The notes below the pieces were generated by a model. It did not search any database, was not told the DNA's origin, and saw only the letters and a program-made list of their open reading frames with translations. This document shows positions 10,941-19,072 of a stretch of DNA of 64,000 nucleotides, one piece after another. Position 1 is the first letter of the stretch; every line of letters starts with the position of its first letter. The translations under genes and the position numbers were made by a program. Source of the stretch: Pseudomonadota bacterium (GTDB lineage: Bacteria; Pseudomonadota; Alphaproteobacteria; Micropepsales; Micropepsaceae); NCBI GenBank assembly GCA_016201105.1, contig JACQDN010000036.1:1-64000 (forward strand). Reading direction: 5' to 3'.

Positions 10941-11520
10941 CGGCGGCCTCCCCTTCCGATGCATGAGGCGCCGCTGGCAGGGCTTCCTCGCCGTCCAACA
11001 AAGCGATCAACGCCTTGCGTGCGCGCGCAACGCGGCTCTTCACGGTACCGACGGCACAATTGCAAATTCTGGCCGCGTCCTCGTAGGAAAAGCCGCCGGC
11101 GCCGACGAGGATCAGCGCTTCGCGCTGCTCGTCCGAAAGCGTGCGCAAGGCGCGCGACAGGTCCGATAAATCCGCCGCCCACGATTGTTCGCCCGCGGAT
11201 CCGGGAATCCGTTCGGCCGCTTCCTGATCCCAGGGCGCCTGACGCCATGCACGCCGCCTATCGGAGTAGAACTGGTTGCGGAGAATAGTGAACAGCCAAG
11301 CTTTCAGATTCGTGCCCGGCGCAAAAGTGCTGCGCGCCTGCCAGGCTTTGACGAGGGCCTCCTGGGCAAGATCGTCGGCCATGTCGTGGTTGCCGCAAAG
11401 CGAACGGGCAAAGGCGCGAAGGAATGGGATCAGCTCGAGCAGGTCGGACTTGAACGGCCCGTCCGTTGCCGCCGATGCGCCCGCTTTGGCCGCAGAATGG
11501 GTGTGATCGTGCGCCGTCAC
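10861..11520 (-). CDS. ecfG: General stress ECF sigma factor EcfG
   Basis: This 219-aa ECF sigma factor drives the alphaproteobacterial general stress regulon. Region 2 is IPFLRAFARSLCGNHDMADD...AQEALVKAW...NLKAWLFTILRNQFYSD (about residues 30-90). Region 4 is LRTLSDEQREALILVGAGGF...VGTVKSRVARARKAL (about 125-175). The C-terminal tail (about 45 aa) is Ala/Glu-rich. The start overlaps the nepR stop by 4 bp (ATGA), the classic coupling of anti-sigma and sigma. An EcfG-type promoter at 11826-11850 drives the operon, implying positive autoregulation once NepR is removed. Confidence 0.94.
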   Translation of the reverse strand: MTAHDHTHSAAKAGASAATDGPFKSDLLELIPFLRAFARSLCGNHDMADDLAQEALVKAWQARSTFAPGTNLKAWLFTILRNQFYSDRRRAWRQAPWDQEAAERIPGSAGEQSWAADLSDLSRALRTLSDEQREALILVGAGGFSYEDAARICNCAVGTVKSRVARARKALIALLDGEEALPAAPHASEGEAADEIMAQLDRLAGPTGQAPATHGKKQP

Positions 11521-11747
11521 GCGTCCTGCTTTCCGCTTCCGCGTTGCTCCTTGCCTTCGTCGATCTGTTTTAAGAGGTCGAGGAAGTCGTCCGGCACCGG
11601 CTCCCGAGCCACGTCGTCATACATGCGTCGCAGCTCACGGCCGATCGCCCGCTGTCGCGACCGGATGGTTCGGTTCCGTTCCCGGTCTGTTTTTTGTTCT
11701 TTTCTCACCAGGTCCCAGCCCCGACGTTTTTGTGTAATACTCGCCAC
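11517..11747 (-). CDS. nepR: Anti-sigma factor NepR
   Basis: NepR holds EcfG inactive until phosphorylated PhyR binds it. The 76-aa product has the diagnostic core IGRELRRMYDDVAREPVPDD followed by FLDLLKQIDEG, with a basic N-terminal arm (KTDRERNRTIRSRQRA). The start is uncertain: GTG at 11747 gives 76 aa, and GTG at 11708 would give 63 aa, closer to the usual size. Both have weak ribosome binding sites. It is first in the minus-strand operon with ecfG and phyK and divergent from phyR. Confidence 0.92.
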   Translation of the reverse strand: MASITQKRRGWDLVRKEQKTDRERNRTIRSRQRAIGRELRRMYDDVAREPVPDDFLDLLKQIDEGKEQRGSGKQDA

Positions 11748-11825
11748 GAGATCGCGCCTATTTTACCAGCTGTGACAAGGGGTTTTTGACCTCTCCTCAG
11801 GCAAAAACTCCGTCCGTCGAACAAA

Positions 11826-11850
11826 AACGCCGCCCTCAATATAAAGTTCC
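11826..11850 (-). promoter_or_regulatory. EcfG-type promoter for nepR-ecfG-phyK
   Basis: Read on the minus strand, GGAAC (11850-11846) and CGTT (11829-11826) are separated by 16 bases, a perfect match to the EcfG consensus. The predicted transcript begins about 70 bp before nepR. This makes the operon self-activating. Confidence 0.8.
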
Positions 11851-11857
11851 CGAGACC

Positions 11858-11882
11858 GGAAACATTTTGGAGTTTCTGCGTT
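11858..11882 (+). promoter_or_regulatory. Near-consensus EcfG-type promoter for phyR
   Basis: GGAAA at 11858-11862 and CGTT at 11879-11882 are separated by 16 bases; only the C of GGAAC differs. It sits 44 bp upstream of the phyR ATG and back to back with the nepR promoter. The single mismatch suggests a weaker response, or that phyR also has another promoter. Confidence 0.6.
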
Positions 11883-11926
11883 TTAACGATCGGGTTCCCA
11901 GTTCCCCTCGATCGAAGGAGCAACTC

Positions 11927-12721
11927 ATGAGCGCCACGGAAGCCTTTGCGCCGCACCTGCCGTATTTGCGCCGTTACGCCCGGGCCCTGACAGGTTCTCA
12001 GCAAAGCGGGGACAGCTATGTCCGCGCCGCTTTGACGGCCCTCTTGACCGGCGACAATAGCCTGACCCAGGGGCTGTCCCCCCGGGTAGGCCTCTATCAG
12101 CTGTTCAACGCGATCTGGTCGATATCGGCGAGCCAGCTCGATCGTGCCCAGCCGCCATCGATGACAGCCACGAGCCCGGAGGTGCGGCTCAGTGCGCTCT
12201 CGGCGGAGAGCCGGGCCGCCTTGCTGCTGACGGCGGTGGAATCCTTCACACTGGAAGAGGCTGCGATCATTCTCAGCCGCACGCCGGAGGAAGTGGAAAA
12301 CGCGATCGTCGATGCACAGCGCAAGATCGAAGGCGAACTGGTTTCCAAAGTCATGATCATCGAAGACGAGCCGATCATCGCACTCGATCTGGAAAATCTG
12401 GTCACCGAACTGGGTCACGAGGTGGTGGCCACGGCGGCCACGCACGATGAAGCGGTGAAGCAGGCCCATTTGAAAAAACCCGGCCTCATTCTCGCCGACA
12501 TCAATCTCGGCGAAGGCGGTTCGGGCATCGATGCCGTCGCCGATATTCTCGCCAGCTTCGACATCCCGGTGATTTTCGTGACGGCCTATCCCGAAAAACT
12601 GCTCACCGGCGAACGTCCCGAGCCCACGTACCTGATCGCCAAGCCATTCCTGCCGGAAACGGTGCAGGCGACTGTCGGTCAGGCTCTGTTCTTTCATCCC
12701 GTGAGGCGCAAGGCCGCTTAG
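11927..12721 (+). CDS. phyR: General stress response regulator PhyR (sigma-like + receiver)
   Basis: PhyR is the anti-anti-sigma factor: its sigma-like half mimics EcfG and sequesters NepR once the receiver is phosphorylated. Residues 1-125 resemble an ECF sigma factor without a usable DNA-binding helix (LPYLRRYARALTGSQQSGDS...AESRAALLLTAVESFTLEEAA). The receiver begins at VMIIEDEPIIALDLENLV. The phosphoacceptor is Asp191 in ILADINLGEG, and the conserved Lys is in LIAKPFLPE. Start ATG 11927 follows a clear ribosome binding site (gaaggag); an open frame from 11786 is only an extension. It is divergent from nepR-ecfG-phyK. Confidence 0.95.
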   Translation: MSATEAFAPHLPYLRRYARALTGSQQSGDSYVRAALTALLTGDNSLTQGLSPRVGLYQLFNAIWSISASQLDRAQPPSMTATSPEVRLSALSAESRAALLLTAVESFTLEEAAIILSRTPEEVENAIVDAQRKIEGELVSKVMIIEDEPIIALDLENLVTELGHEVVATAATHDEAVKQAHLKKPGLILADINLGEGGSGIDAVADILASFDIPVIFVTAYPEKLLTGERPEPTYLIAKPFLPETVQATVGQALFFHPVRRKAA

Positions 12722-12782
12722 ACACCGTGAGCGCCGTTTCGAATGCGGTGCGCGGCCACCACCCTCCGGTCGGAGGCTCCCC

Positions 12783-12953
12783 ATGCGCATGCCTTGGCTG
12801 ATTGAGATGAGCGTGGGAGCCTTGATGCTCCTTTTGCTGTTGGCGGCCTCTTATGATGGTGGCCCCTCGCCCGGAAAACTTGCGGTCTGCAGCCCTAAAA
12901 CCCCACATTTCGGCCAGATATCCTGCGGCAGCCTGACGCACCCTGCTTCTTAA
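12783..12953 (+). CDS. Possible small single-pass membrane protein, 56 aa
   Basis: An ATG at 12783 preceded by cggaggctcccc opens a 56-codon frame. Residues 9-23 form a strong hydrophobic helix (MSVGALMLLLLLAAS), followed by a short polar tail with two cysteines. The position between phyR and the EcfG-type promoter at 12964 is suggestive, since small membrane proteins often ride in stress regulons, but I do not recognise it. Support is the ribosome binding site and the helix only, so it could be chance. Confidence 0.4.
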   Translation: MRMPWLIEMSVGALMLLLLLAASYDGGPSPGKLAVCSPKTPHFGQISCGSLTHPAS

Positions 12954-12963
12954 TAAGAGAGAG

Positions 12964-12988
12964 GGAACCAGTTCGCCCATTCGACGTT
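12964..12988 (+). promoter_or_regulatory. EcfG-type promoter upstream of the AI-2E permease
   Basis: GGAAC at 12964-12968 and CGTT at 12985-12988 are separated by 16 bases, an exact consensus match. It lies 144 bp before the ATG at 13133 with no other gene between. Confidence 0.75.
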
Positions 12989-13132
12989 AATGACTGCGAG
13001 CGGATGTCCGGTCCGGTACGCCCCAGCCCCTTCGACACCCCGCATCGGGTGTCCGCTCGCTTCCCCCCTTGATCCCCATATTGATCCCCATAGCGCGCAG
13101 TCTCAGCCCAGCGGCACGGCCGGTGACATGCC

Positions 13133-14311
13133 ATGACCATTGCCGTGCTGCGTCGCCCCGGCCGGGGTATCTTGCAGACCACCATGTCGCAGTCTCCCGA
13201 CCGACAGCCGTTGTCTTCCATCAAGCGTGACTTGCGAGTCATCAGGGCTTGTCTCATCGCCTTGTTGACGGTCGCTCTCTTGACCGGTGGTGTCGCCGCA
13301 GGTGCCTTGCTTGCGCCGACAGCCATCGCCGTCATTTTGGCGTTGGTGCTCGCGCCTATCACCCATGCGCTGGAACGTATCAGTATTCCGCCTGCTATCG
13401 CGGCGCTGCTCACGGTGGGAGCGACGGTTTCGATTCTTGTCGTAGGAACAGCGACGTTCGCGCCTTCGCTCACAACCTGGGTCAAGCGCGCGCCGGAAAT
13501 CGTGACCTCCGTCGAGCGCAAACTGCGTCCGTTGCGCCGGCAGCTCGCGGCCTTCGAAAGCGCATCGCAGCAGTTCGCCCGTGCCACCACCGGTCAGCGC
13601 GGTGGCATCGGGGTGGCAAGTCCGCCTGAGCCGATTGTCGACGGGGGCAGGATTCTCACCTCGGTTGCCTCAACCGTACCGAGCGTGTTCGCGAGAATAC
13701 TTTATGTCGGCGTGCTGACAATTTTTCTGCTCTCCTTGCGAAGGCACTACACCGAGCAGCTCATTCTATTGCCGCGGCTGCCGGCTAACCGATTGCGGGT
13801 GGCGCGGATCTGCCGCGACGTCCGTCATCGTGTCTCCGGTTATCTTTTTACGCTCGCCAGTATCAATGCCGGCCTCGTCGTGGTGACGGCGCTGGCGTTC
13901 TGGATCGCGGGAATTCCCGATCCCCTTCTGTGGGGCATCGCCTACGGCATTCTCAACTTCGTTCCGATCATCGGGCCCACGACGATCATTGCCTTCGCGG
14001 CGCTGGTGGGTTTCGCCACCGCCGGCACCATGCTGGATGCGCTCCTTCCGCCCTTGATTCTGCTGGGGATCGATGTTGTGGAAGCCTATCTGGTGCAGCC
14101 CTGGCTTCTCTCCCGCCGCCTGGTGATCAGTCCCATCGCGATTTTCGTGACGGTGGCGACCTTGGTGTGGATGTGGGGCGCCCCGGCCGCGATCATCGCG
14201 GTTCCCGCCCTCATTCTCTTGCACACGGTTTTGCTGCACGTTCCCAGCACTCGGCCTTTTGCGGCGTTGCTGGCCACCGAAAAGGGCAATGACCGGATTC
14301 GGCTTCAATAG
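13133..14311 (+). CDS. AI-2E family transporter (PerM/TqsA-like)
   Basis: This 392-aa polytopic membrane protein belongs to the AI-2E/PerM/YdiK family. About eight membrane helices are visible, beginning CLIALLTVALLTGGVAAGAL and AVILALVLAPITHALERI. A soluble stretch (about 120-180) follows, then the conserved helices ILNFVPIIGPTTIIAFAAL and a C-terminal block with VEAYLVQPWLLSRR. The family exports signals or helps ion homeostasis; the substrate here is unknown. Start is uncertain: ATG 13133 or ATG 13184, both with weak ribosome binding sites. The upstream EcfG promoter suggests stress induction. Confidence 0.85.
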   Translation: MTIAVLRRPGRGILQTTMSQSPDRQPLSSIKRDLRVIRACLIALLTVALLTGGVAAGALLAPTAIAVILALVLAPITHALERISIPPAIAALLTVGATVSILVVGTATFAPSLTTWVKRAPEIVTSVERKLRPLRRQLAAFESASQQFARATTGQRGGIGVASPPEPIVDGGRILTSVASTVPSVFARILYVGVLTIFLLSLRRHYTEQLILLPRLPANRLRVARICRDVRHRVSGYLFTLASINAGLVVVTALAFWIAGIPDPLLWGIAYGILNFVPIIGPTTIIAFAALVGFATAGTMLDALLPPLILLGIDVVEAYLVQPWLLSRRLVISPIAIFVTVATLVWMWGAPAAIIAVPALILLHTVLLHVPSTRPFAALLATEKGNDRIRLQ

Positions 14312-14362
14312 AGCATCGGCCGGTACCGCATCGTGCGGAACTTCGGCGCGCTGTTCGGCTAA

Positions 14363-14932
14363 TCAGTCTTTGGCGCGTTCGACATAAGCGCCGTCTTCGG
14401 TCTGCACCACGATGCGCGTGCCGATCGTAATGTGCGTCGGCACCATGGTGCGCACGCCGTTTTCGAGCTTCGCGGGCTTGAACGAACCCGACGCCGTCTG
14501 CCCCTTCATCGCGGGCTCGGTATCCACCACTTCCAGTGTCACACGCGCCGGCAATTCGATGGAGACAGGCACGCCGTTGAACGTGGCGAGACGCACTTCC
14601 ATGTTTTCCTGCAGGTAAGGCGCCATATCGCCGAGGATGTCGAGGCCGACATGGATCTGGTCGAAGGTCTCAGGCGCCATGAACACGTGGTGGTCACCGT
14701 CCTGATAGAGGTAATTGAACGTGCGGTATTCGATGAAGGCCTTTTCCAAAGAATCGGTGGTCTTGTAGCGCTCGTTGATCTTCACCCCGTCGCTGATGCG
14801 GCGCATCTCGAGCTGGGTCACCGGCGTGCCCTTGCCGGGGTGAATGTTTTCGGCCGTCAGGACGATATAAAGCTTGCCGTCCCTCTCGATGACGTTGCCT
14901 TTGCGCACGTTGCTCGCGATAACCGAAACCAT
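14363..14932 (-). CDS. efp: Translation elongation factor P
   Basis: EF-P relieves ribosome stalling at polyproline stretches. The protein has 189 aa in three beta-barrel domains. The tip loop reads [11 protein letters not shown] with Lys34, the position modified by beta-lysylation. The C-terminal signature [17 protein letters not shown] is intact. I start at ATG 14932 ([14 protein letters not shown]); an open extension to 15010 is unsupported. It is divergent from epmA, the ligase that modifies Lys34, across only 83 bp, a direct functional pairing. Confidence 0.95.
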   Translation of the reverse strand: MVSVIASNVRKGNVIERDGKLYIVLTAENIHPGKGTPVTQLEMRRISDGVKINERYKTTDSLEKAFIEYRTFNYLYQDGDHHVFMAPETFDQIHVGLDILGDMAPYLQENMEVRLATFNGVPVSIELPARVTLEVVDTEPAMKGQTASGSFKPAKLENGVRTMVPTHITIGTRIVVQTEDGAYVERAKD

Positions 14933-15015
14933 TACGGGCCCTTTGGAAATGTGGAGGGCGGGCATATAGCAGGCATGCGAGAGCCGGCCAAGCGGCCAAG
15001 AACCGGACAAAACCC

Positions 15016-16050
15016 ATGATATCGCCCTGGTGGGAACCGTTGCGGCATGCGGACCGGCGCGAGCGTCTGCGCGCGCGCAATCGCATCAAAGCCGCATTGC
15101 GCGACTGGTTCGAGAGCGAGGGCTTCACCGAAGTGGAGTGCGGGGCCCTGGTCGTTTCACCCGGCAACGAGGCGCATTTGCACGGCTTCGAAACCGAACT
15201 GCGCACGACCGCCGGCGATCCCACCACGCTCTATCTGCACACCTCGCCCGAGTTTGCGAGCAAGAAGCTTTTGGCGGCCGGCGAAGAGCGCATCTTCGAT
15301 TTCGCGCGCGTCTTCCGCAACCGCGAACGCGGGCCGCTGCACGCGCCGGAATTCACCATGCTGGAATGGTACCGGGCGCGCGAGGATTACGCAGCGATCA
15401 TCGCCGACTGCTTTGCAGTCCTGCGCATCGCGGCGGAGATCACGGAGGTCTCGCAATTCACTTTTCGCGATCGTGCCTGCGATCCGCGCGCTGAATCTGA
15501 ACGCCTGACACTGGCGCAGGCATTCGTGAAATTCGCCAATGTCGATCTGCTGGCGACGCTGAGCCGCGCCGGCGAGGGCGATCGCGAAGCGTTGGCCGCG
15601 GCCGCACAAAAGGCGGGACACGCCGTCGCAGACAACGACAATTGGGCCGACATCTTCAGCAAGATTCTCGTCGCCGCCATCGAGCCCAAACTCGGCATCG
15701 GCGCACCGACCATTCTTTGCGAATATCCGCGCTGTGAAGCGGCGCTGGCGCGCGCCACGGCGCACGATGCGCGCGTCGCCGAACGTTTCGAACTCTATGT
15801 CTGCGGGGTCGAACTGGCCAACGGCTTCGGCGAGCTCATCGATCCTTTCGAGCAGCGCCGCCGCTTCGAGCGCGAGATGGCGGAGAAACAGCGCATCTAT
15901 GGCGAACGCTATCCGATCGACGAAGATTTCCTGGCGGCGCTCGCCCACATGCCGCCGTCGAGCGGCGTGGCGCTCGGCTTCGATCGCCTGGTCATGCTGG
16001 CGACCGGCGCACGTACGATCGACGACGTGATCTGGACGCCGGCGCCTTAA
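15016..16050 (+). CDS. epmA: EF-P lysine lysyltransferase EpmA
   Basis: This is a 344-aa paralogue of the class II lysyl-tRNA synthetase core without the anticodon domain (PoxA/GenX/EpmA); it attaches (R)-beta-lysine to Lys34 of EF-P. Class II motifs are visible: [20 protein letters not shown] (substrate entry), [20 protein letters not shown] (motif 2) and [17 protein letters not shown] (motif 3). Location next to efp confirms the role. The beta-lysine-forming aminomutase EpmB is not in this window. Confidence 0.94.
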   Translation: MISPWWEPLRHADRRERLRARNRIKAALRDWFESEGFTEVECGALVVSPGNEAHLHGFETELRTTAGDPTTLYLHTSPEFASKKLLAAGEERIFDFARVFRNRERGPLHAPEFTMLEWYRAREDYAAIIADCFAVLRIAAEITEVSQFTFRDRACDPRAESERLTLAQAFVKFANVDLLATLSRAGEGDREALAAAAQKAGHAVADNDNWADIFSKILVAAIEPKLGIGAPTILCEYPRCEAALARATAHDARVAERFELYVCGVELANGFGELIDPFEQRRRFEREMAEKQRIYGERYPIDEDFLAALAHMPPSSGVALGFDRLVMLATGARTIDDVIWTPAP

Positions 16051-16055
16051 AACCC

Positions 16056-16182
16056 ACCCTCCCTCGGGAGGGTCGAAATCGCGCAGCGATTTCGGGGAGG
16101 ATCAGGAAATTTGCTTTCCAAATCCTCCCCGAAATTTCTGCTCGCGTCGCTCGCAAAAATTTCGACCCTTCCAAGGGAGGGT
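16056..16182. repeat. Bipartite palindromic repeat between convergent genes
   Basis: Outer arms accctccct (16056) and agggagggt (16182) bracket two inner hairpins with shared modules: gggtcgaaat, cggggaggat and its complement atcctccccg, and atttcgaccc. The 127-bp unit fills the gap between epmA and korB and may serve as a terminator. A close relative occurs at 47816-47948, with fragments near 8207, 37405 and 47229. Confidence 0.75.
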
Positions 16183-16190
16183 GTGTGGAG

Positions 16191-17243
16191 CTACCGATAG
16201 CCCGCGTTGATCGCGTCGAGCGCCTTCGAACCCGGACACAGTTCTTTTTCGTCCAGACGATTGAGAGGCGTCTTCACCGTGTTCAGGTGCGCGTGCAGAT
16301 CTTCGGAATCGTCTTCCAGATAGAGAAGACCGGTCACCACTTCACCGGCGGCATGGCGTGACTGCAGATAGGTCATCGCCGCAACGCGGTCACGCGGGTT
16401 GTAATCGGCCGCGATCTTGGAAAGCCGGATGGTCGAGCCGTCATGTTGGGTGACCGTCTCCACGGTTCCCGGCGCATAGTCGACGCGGATCTCTTCGCGC
16501 GGCGCGATGAAATCGATGCGGTTCACAGCTTCATTGTGCTCGCGCACGAAATCGTAGGATTTGGTCGAGGCCGGGCTGTTGTTGAACTGCACGCAGGGGC
16601 TGACCACGTCGATCACCGCCGAACCTTGATGAGCGATCGCGGCTTTGAGCAGCGGCACCAATTGCGTCTTGTCGCCGGAGAAGCTGCGCGCCACGAAGGT
16701 CGCGCCCAGGATCAATGCAAGACTGACCAGATCGATCGGCGAGTCGCTGTTCACGGCCGTCTTGCTCCTGGAGCCTTTGTCAGCGGTGGCGGAGAACTGG
16801 CCCTTGGTCAGGCCGTACACGCCGTTGTTCTCGCAGATGTAGACCATGTTCACGCCGCGTCGCACGCAATGGGCGAATTGCCCAAGCCCGATGGAGGCGG
16901 AATCGCCGTCGCCCGACACGCCCAAATAGATGAGATCGCGGTTGGCAAGATTGGCGCCGGTCAGAACGCTTGGCATGCGGCCGTGCACGGAATTGAAGCC
17001 GTGACTCTGGCCGAGGAAGTAATCCGGGGTCTTGGACGAACAGCCGATGCCCGAGAGTTTCGCCACGCGATGCGGTTCGATGGAAAGCTCGAAGCAGGCC
17101 TCGATCAGCGCCGCGCTGATGGAATCGTGTCCGCAGCCGGCGCACAGCGTGGAGATGCGGCCCTCATAGTCGCGCCGCGTGAAGCCGAGCGCGTTGTTCT
17201 TCAGCGCCGGATGATGGAATTTCGGCTTGGCAATGTAGGTCAT
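16191..17243 (-). CDS. korB: 2-oxoacid:ferredoxin oxidoreductase, beta subunit (KorB-like)
   Basis: This is the TPP and 4Fe-4S subunit of a 2-oxoacid:ferredoxin oxidoreductase (350 aa), probably for 2-oxoglutarate. Cysteines for the cluster lie in LCAGCGHDS, GIGCSS and the later SPCVQFNN. The TPP/Mg site is GVSGDGDSASIGLG followed by ENNGVYGLTKGQ. Its start overlaps the korA stop by 4 bp (ATGA). Substrate choice (2-oxoglutarate against pyruvate) is inferred from the two-subunit, gamma-alpha fused architecture. Confidence 0.88.
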   Translation of the reverse strand: MTYIAKPKFHHPALKNNALGFTRRDYEGRISTLCAGCGHDSISAALIEACFELSIEPHRVAKLSGIGCSSKTPDYFLGQSHGFNSVHGRMPSVLTGANLANRDLIYLGVSGDGDSASIGLGQFAHCVRRGVNMVYICENNGVYGLTKGQFSATADKGSRSKTAVNSDSPIDLVSLALILGATFVARSFSGDKTQLVPLLKAAIAHQGSAVIDVVSPCVQFNNSPASTKSYDFVREHNEAVNRIDFIAPREEIRVDYAPGTVETVTQHDGSTIRLSKIAADYNPRDRVAAMTYLQSRHAAGEVVTGLLYLEDDSEDLHAHLNTVKTPLNRLDEKELCPGSKALDAINAGYR

Positions 17244-19072
17244 TCGGCGGCCTCTTTGCGCGTCACTTCCATGCGTTCGGCAATGGCGCCCGTGATGAAG
17301 CGGGCGGTGATGGGCGTTCCGTCATAGTGCAGGATGGAAATGAAGCGCGCCGGATCGATGGCGCATTCGTTGACGATGAGCTTCTGCAACTGCGCATCGC
17401 GGTTCTGCTCGACGAGGAACACCTGGTCATGCGCGTTGATGAAGTCGACGACGTCGTCGCTGAACGGGAAGGCGCGCACGCGCAACGTATCGAGATGCAG
17501 TCCGCGCGCCTCGAGCGCCGCCAGGGCTTCGTTCATCGCCGGCGCCGTTGAGCCGTAGTAGATCACGCCATACCGCGCCTTGGCCTTGGCGTCGCGGCGA
17601 ACGGGCTTGGGCACCATCGCCTTCGCGGTTTCGAATTTGCGCACCAGCCGCTGCATGTTGTCGACATAGACCGCGCCCTCTTCGCTGTAGCGGGCGTAGC
17701 GATCGCGGCTGGTGCCGCGCGTGAAATAGGCGCCGCGCGTGGGATGCACGCCGGGCAGCGTGCGATAGGGAATGGCATCGCCATCGACGTCGAGATAGCG
17801 GCCGAAATCCTTGCCCGCGTCCAGCATGTCGCGGGTCATGATCTTGCCGCGGTCGTAGGCGCGGCTGTCATCCCAGGTGAGCGGTTCGCACAGCCAATCG
17901 TTCATGCCGATGTCGAGATCCATCATCACGAAGATGGGCGTCTGCAGGCGTTCGGCGAGGTCGAAAGATTCGGCGGCGAATTCGAATGACTCCCGCGGGT
18001 CCTCGGGGAACAGCAGGACATGCTTGGTGTCGCCGTGGCTGGCATAGGCCGCCAGCAACAGATCGGATTGCTGGGTGCGCGTCGGCATGCCGGTCGACGG
18101 ACCGCCGCGCTGAATGTCGAACACAACGGCGGGGATCTCCGCGAAATAGGCAAGCCCGAAGAATTCCTGCATCAGCGAGATGCCGGGGCCGGACGTCGCG
18201 GTAAACGAACGCGCGCCGTTCCAGCCCGCGCCGATCGCGATGCCGATGGCGGCGATCTCGTCTTCCGCCTGGACGATGGCGAACTTGTTCTCTTTGCTGG
18301 CCGGATCGACGCGCAGTTTCTTGCAGTGCGCGGTGAAGGCTTCGGCCAGCGAGGTTGACGGAGTGATGGGATACCAGGCGCAGACGGTCGCGCCGCCATA
18401 GACCGCGCCCAATCCCGCCGCGTCGTTTCCCCCGATGAAGATGCGATTTCCCACTTTGTCCGAACGTTTCACGCTCAACCGGCATTTTCCCGCGAGATTC
18501 TTGGTCGCGTAGCTGTGGCCAAGCTCTACGGCCTTCATGTTGAGACCGATGAGCTTGTCCTTGCCTTTGAACTGTGCGGCGATCAGTTCTTCGACCACCT
18601 TCGGCTCGAACCCGAGCAAGGCGGAAAGCGCGCCCAGATAGATGACGTTTTTCAGAAGCTGGCGTTCGCGCGGGATGGTGCCTTCCAGCGTGTTGGAAAG
18701 TTGCGTCAGCGGCACGCCCAGAAGGGTGATGTCTTCGCGCGTCTTTTGCGTCGTCAGCGGCTTGGTGGAATCGTAGAACAGATAGCCGCCGGTATCGATT
18801 TCGGCGATGTCGCGATCCCAGGTCTGCGGGTTCATTGCCACCATCAGATCCACGCCGCCGCGCCGGCCGAGCCAGCCCTCGCCGGACACCCGCACTTCGT
18901 ACCAGGTCGGCAAGCCCTGGATGTTGGACGGGAAGATATTGCGCGAGGCGACCGGCACGCCCATGCGCAGGACGCAGCGGGCGAAGAGTTCGTTCGCGCT
19001 CGCGGAACCGGAGCCGTTCACGTTGGCGAACTTGACGACGAAGTCGTTGGTGGACGTTATCGCTTCGCGCAT
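17240..19072 (-). CDS. korA: 2-oxoacid:ferredoxin oxidoreductase, fused gamma-alpha subunit (KorA-like)
   Basis: Of 610 aa, the first ~190 are the gamma (CoA-binding) domain, starting VVKFANVNGSGSASANELFA with PTWYEVRVSGEGWLGRRGGV. Residues ~210-460 are the alpha pyrimidine-binding domain (AVYGGATVCAWYPITPSTSL, GPGISLMQEFFGLAYFAE, RGGPSTGMPTRTQQSDLL). The C-terminal domain follows (KARYGVIYYGSTAPAMNEAL). Gamma-alpha fusion with a separate beta is the standard 2-oxoglutarate oxidoreductase layout. It overlaps the upstream flavoprotein gene by 16 bp and korB by 4 bp, so the three are translationally coupled. Confidence 0.88.
   Translation of the reverse strand: MREAITSTNDFVVKFANVNGSGSASANELFARCVLRMGVPVASRNIFPSNIQGLPTWYEVRVSGEGWLGRRGGVDLMVAMNPQTWDRDIAEIDTGGYLFYDSTKPLTTQKTREDITLLGVPLTQLSNTLEGTIPRERQLLKNVIYLGALSALLGFEPKVVEELIAAQFKGKDKLIGLNMKAVELGHSYATKNLAGKCRLSVKRSDKVGNRIFIGGNDAAGLGAVYGGATVCAWYPITPSTSLAEAFTAHCKKLRVDPASKENKFAIVQAEDEIAAIGIAIGAGWNGARSFTATSGPGISLMQEFFGLAYFAEIPAVVFDIQRGGPSTGMPTRTQQSDLLLAAYASHGDTKHVLLFPEDPRESFEFAAESFDLAERLQTPIFVMMDLDIGMNDWLCEPLTWDDSRAYDRGKIMTRDMLDAGKDFGRYLDVDGDAIPYRTLPGVHPTRGAYFTRGTSRDRYARYSEEGAVYVDNMQRLVRKFETAKAMVPKPVRRDAKAKARYGVIYYGSTAPAMNEALAALEARGLHLDTLRVRAFPFSDDVVDFINAHDQVFLVEQNRDAQLQKLIVNECAIDPARFISILHYDGTPITARFITGAIAERMEVTRKEAAE

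Noticed and set aside
12990-13136. 48-codon plus-strand frame ending in an ATGA overlap with the AI-2E start
   Set aside because: Its ATG lies 2 bases after the promoter -10 element, upstream of the expected transcript start, and it has no ribosome binding site.
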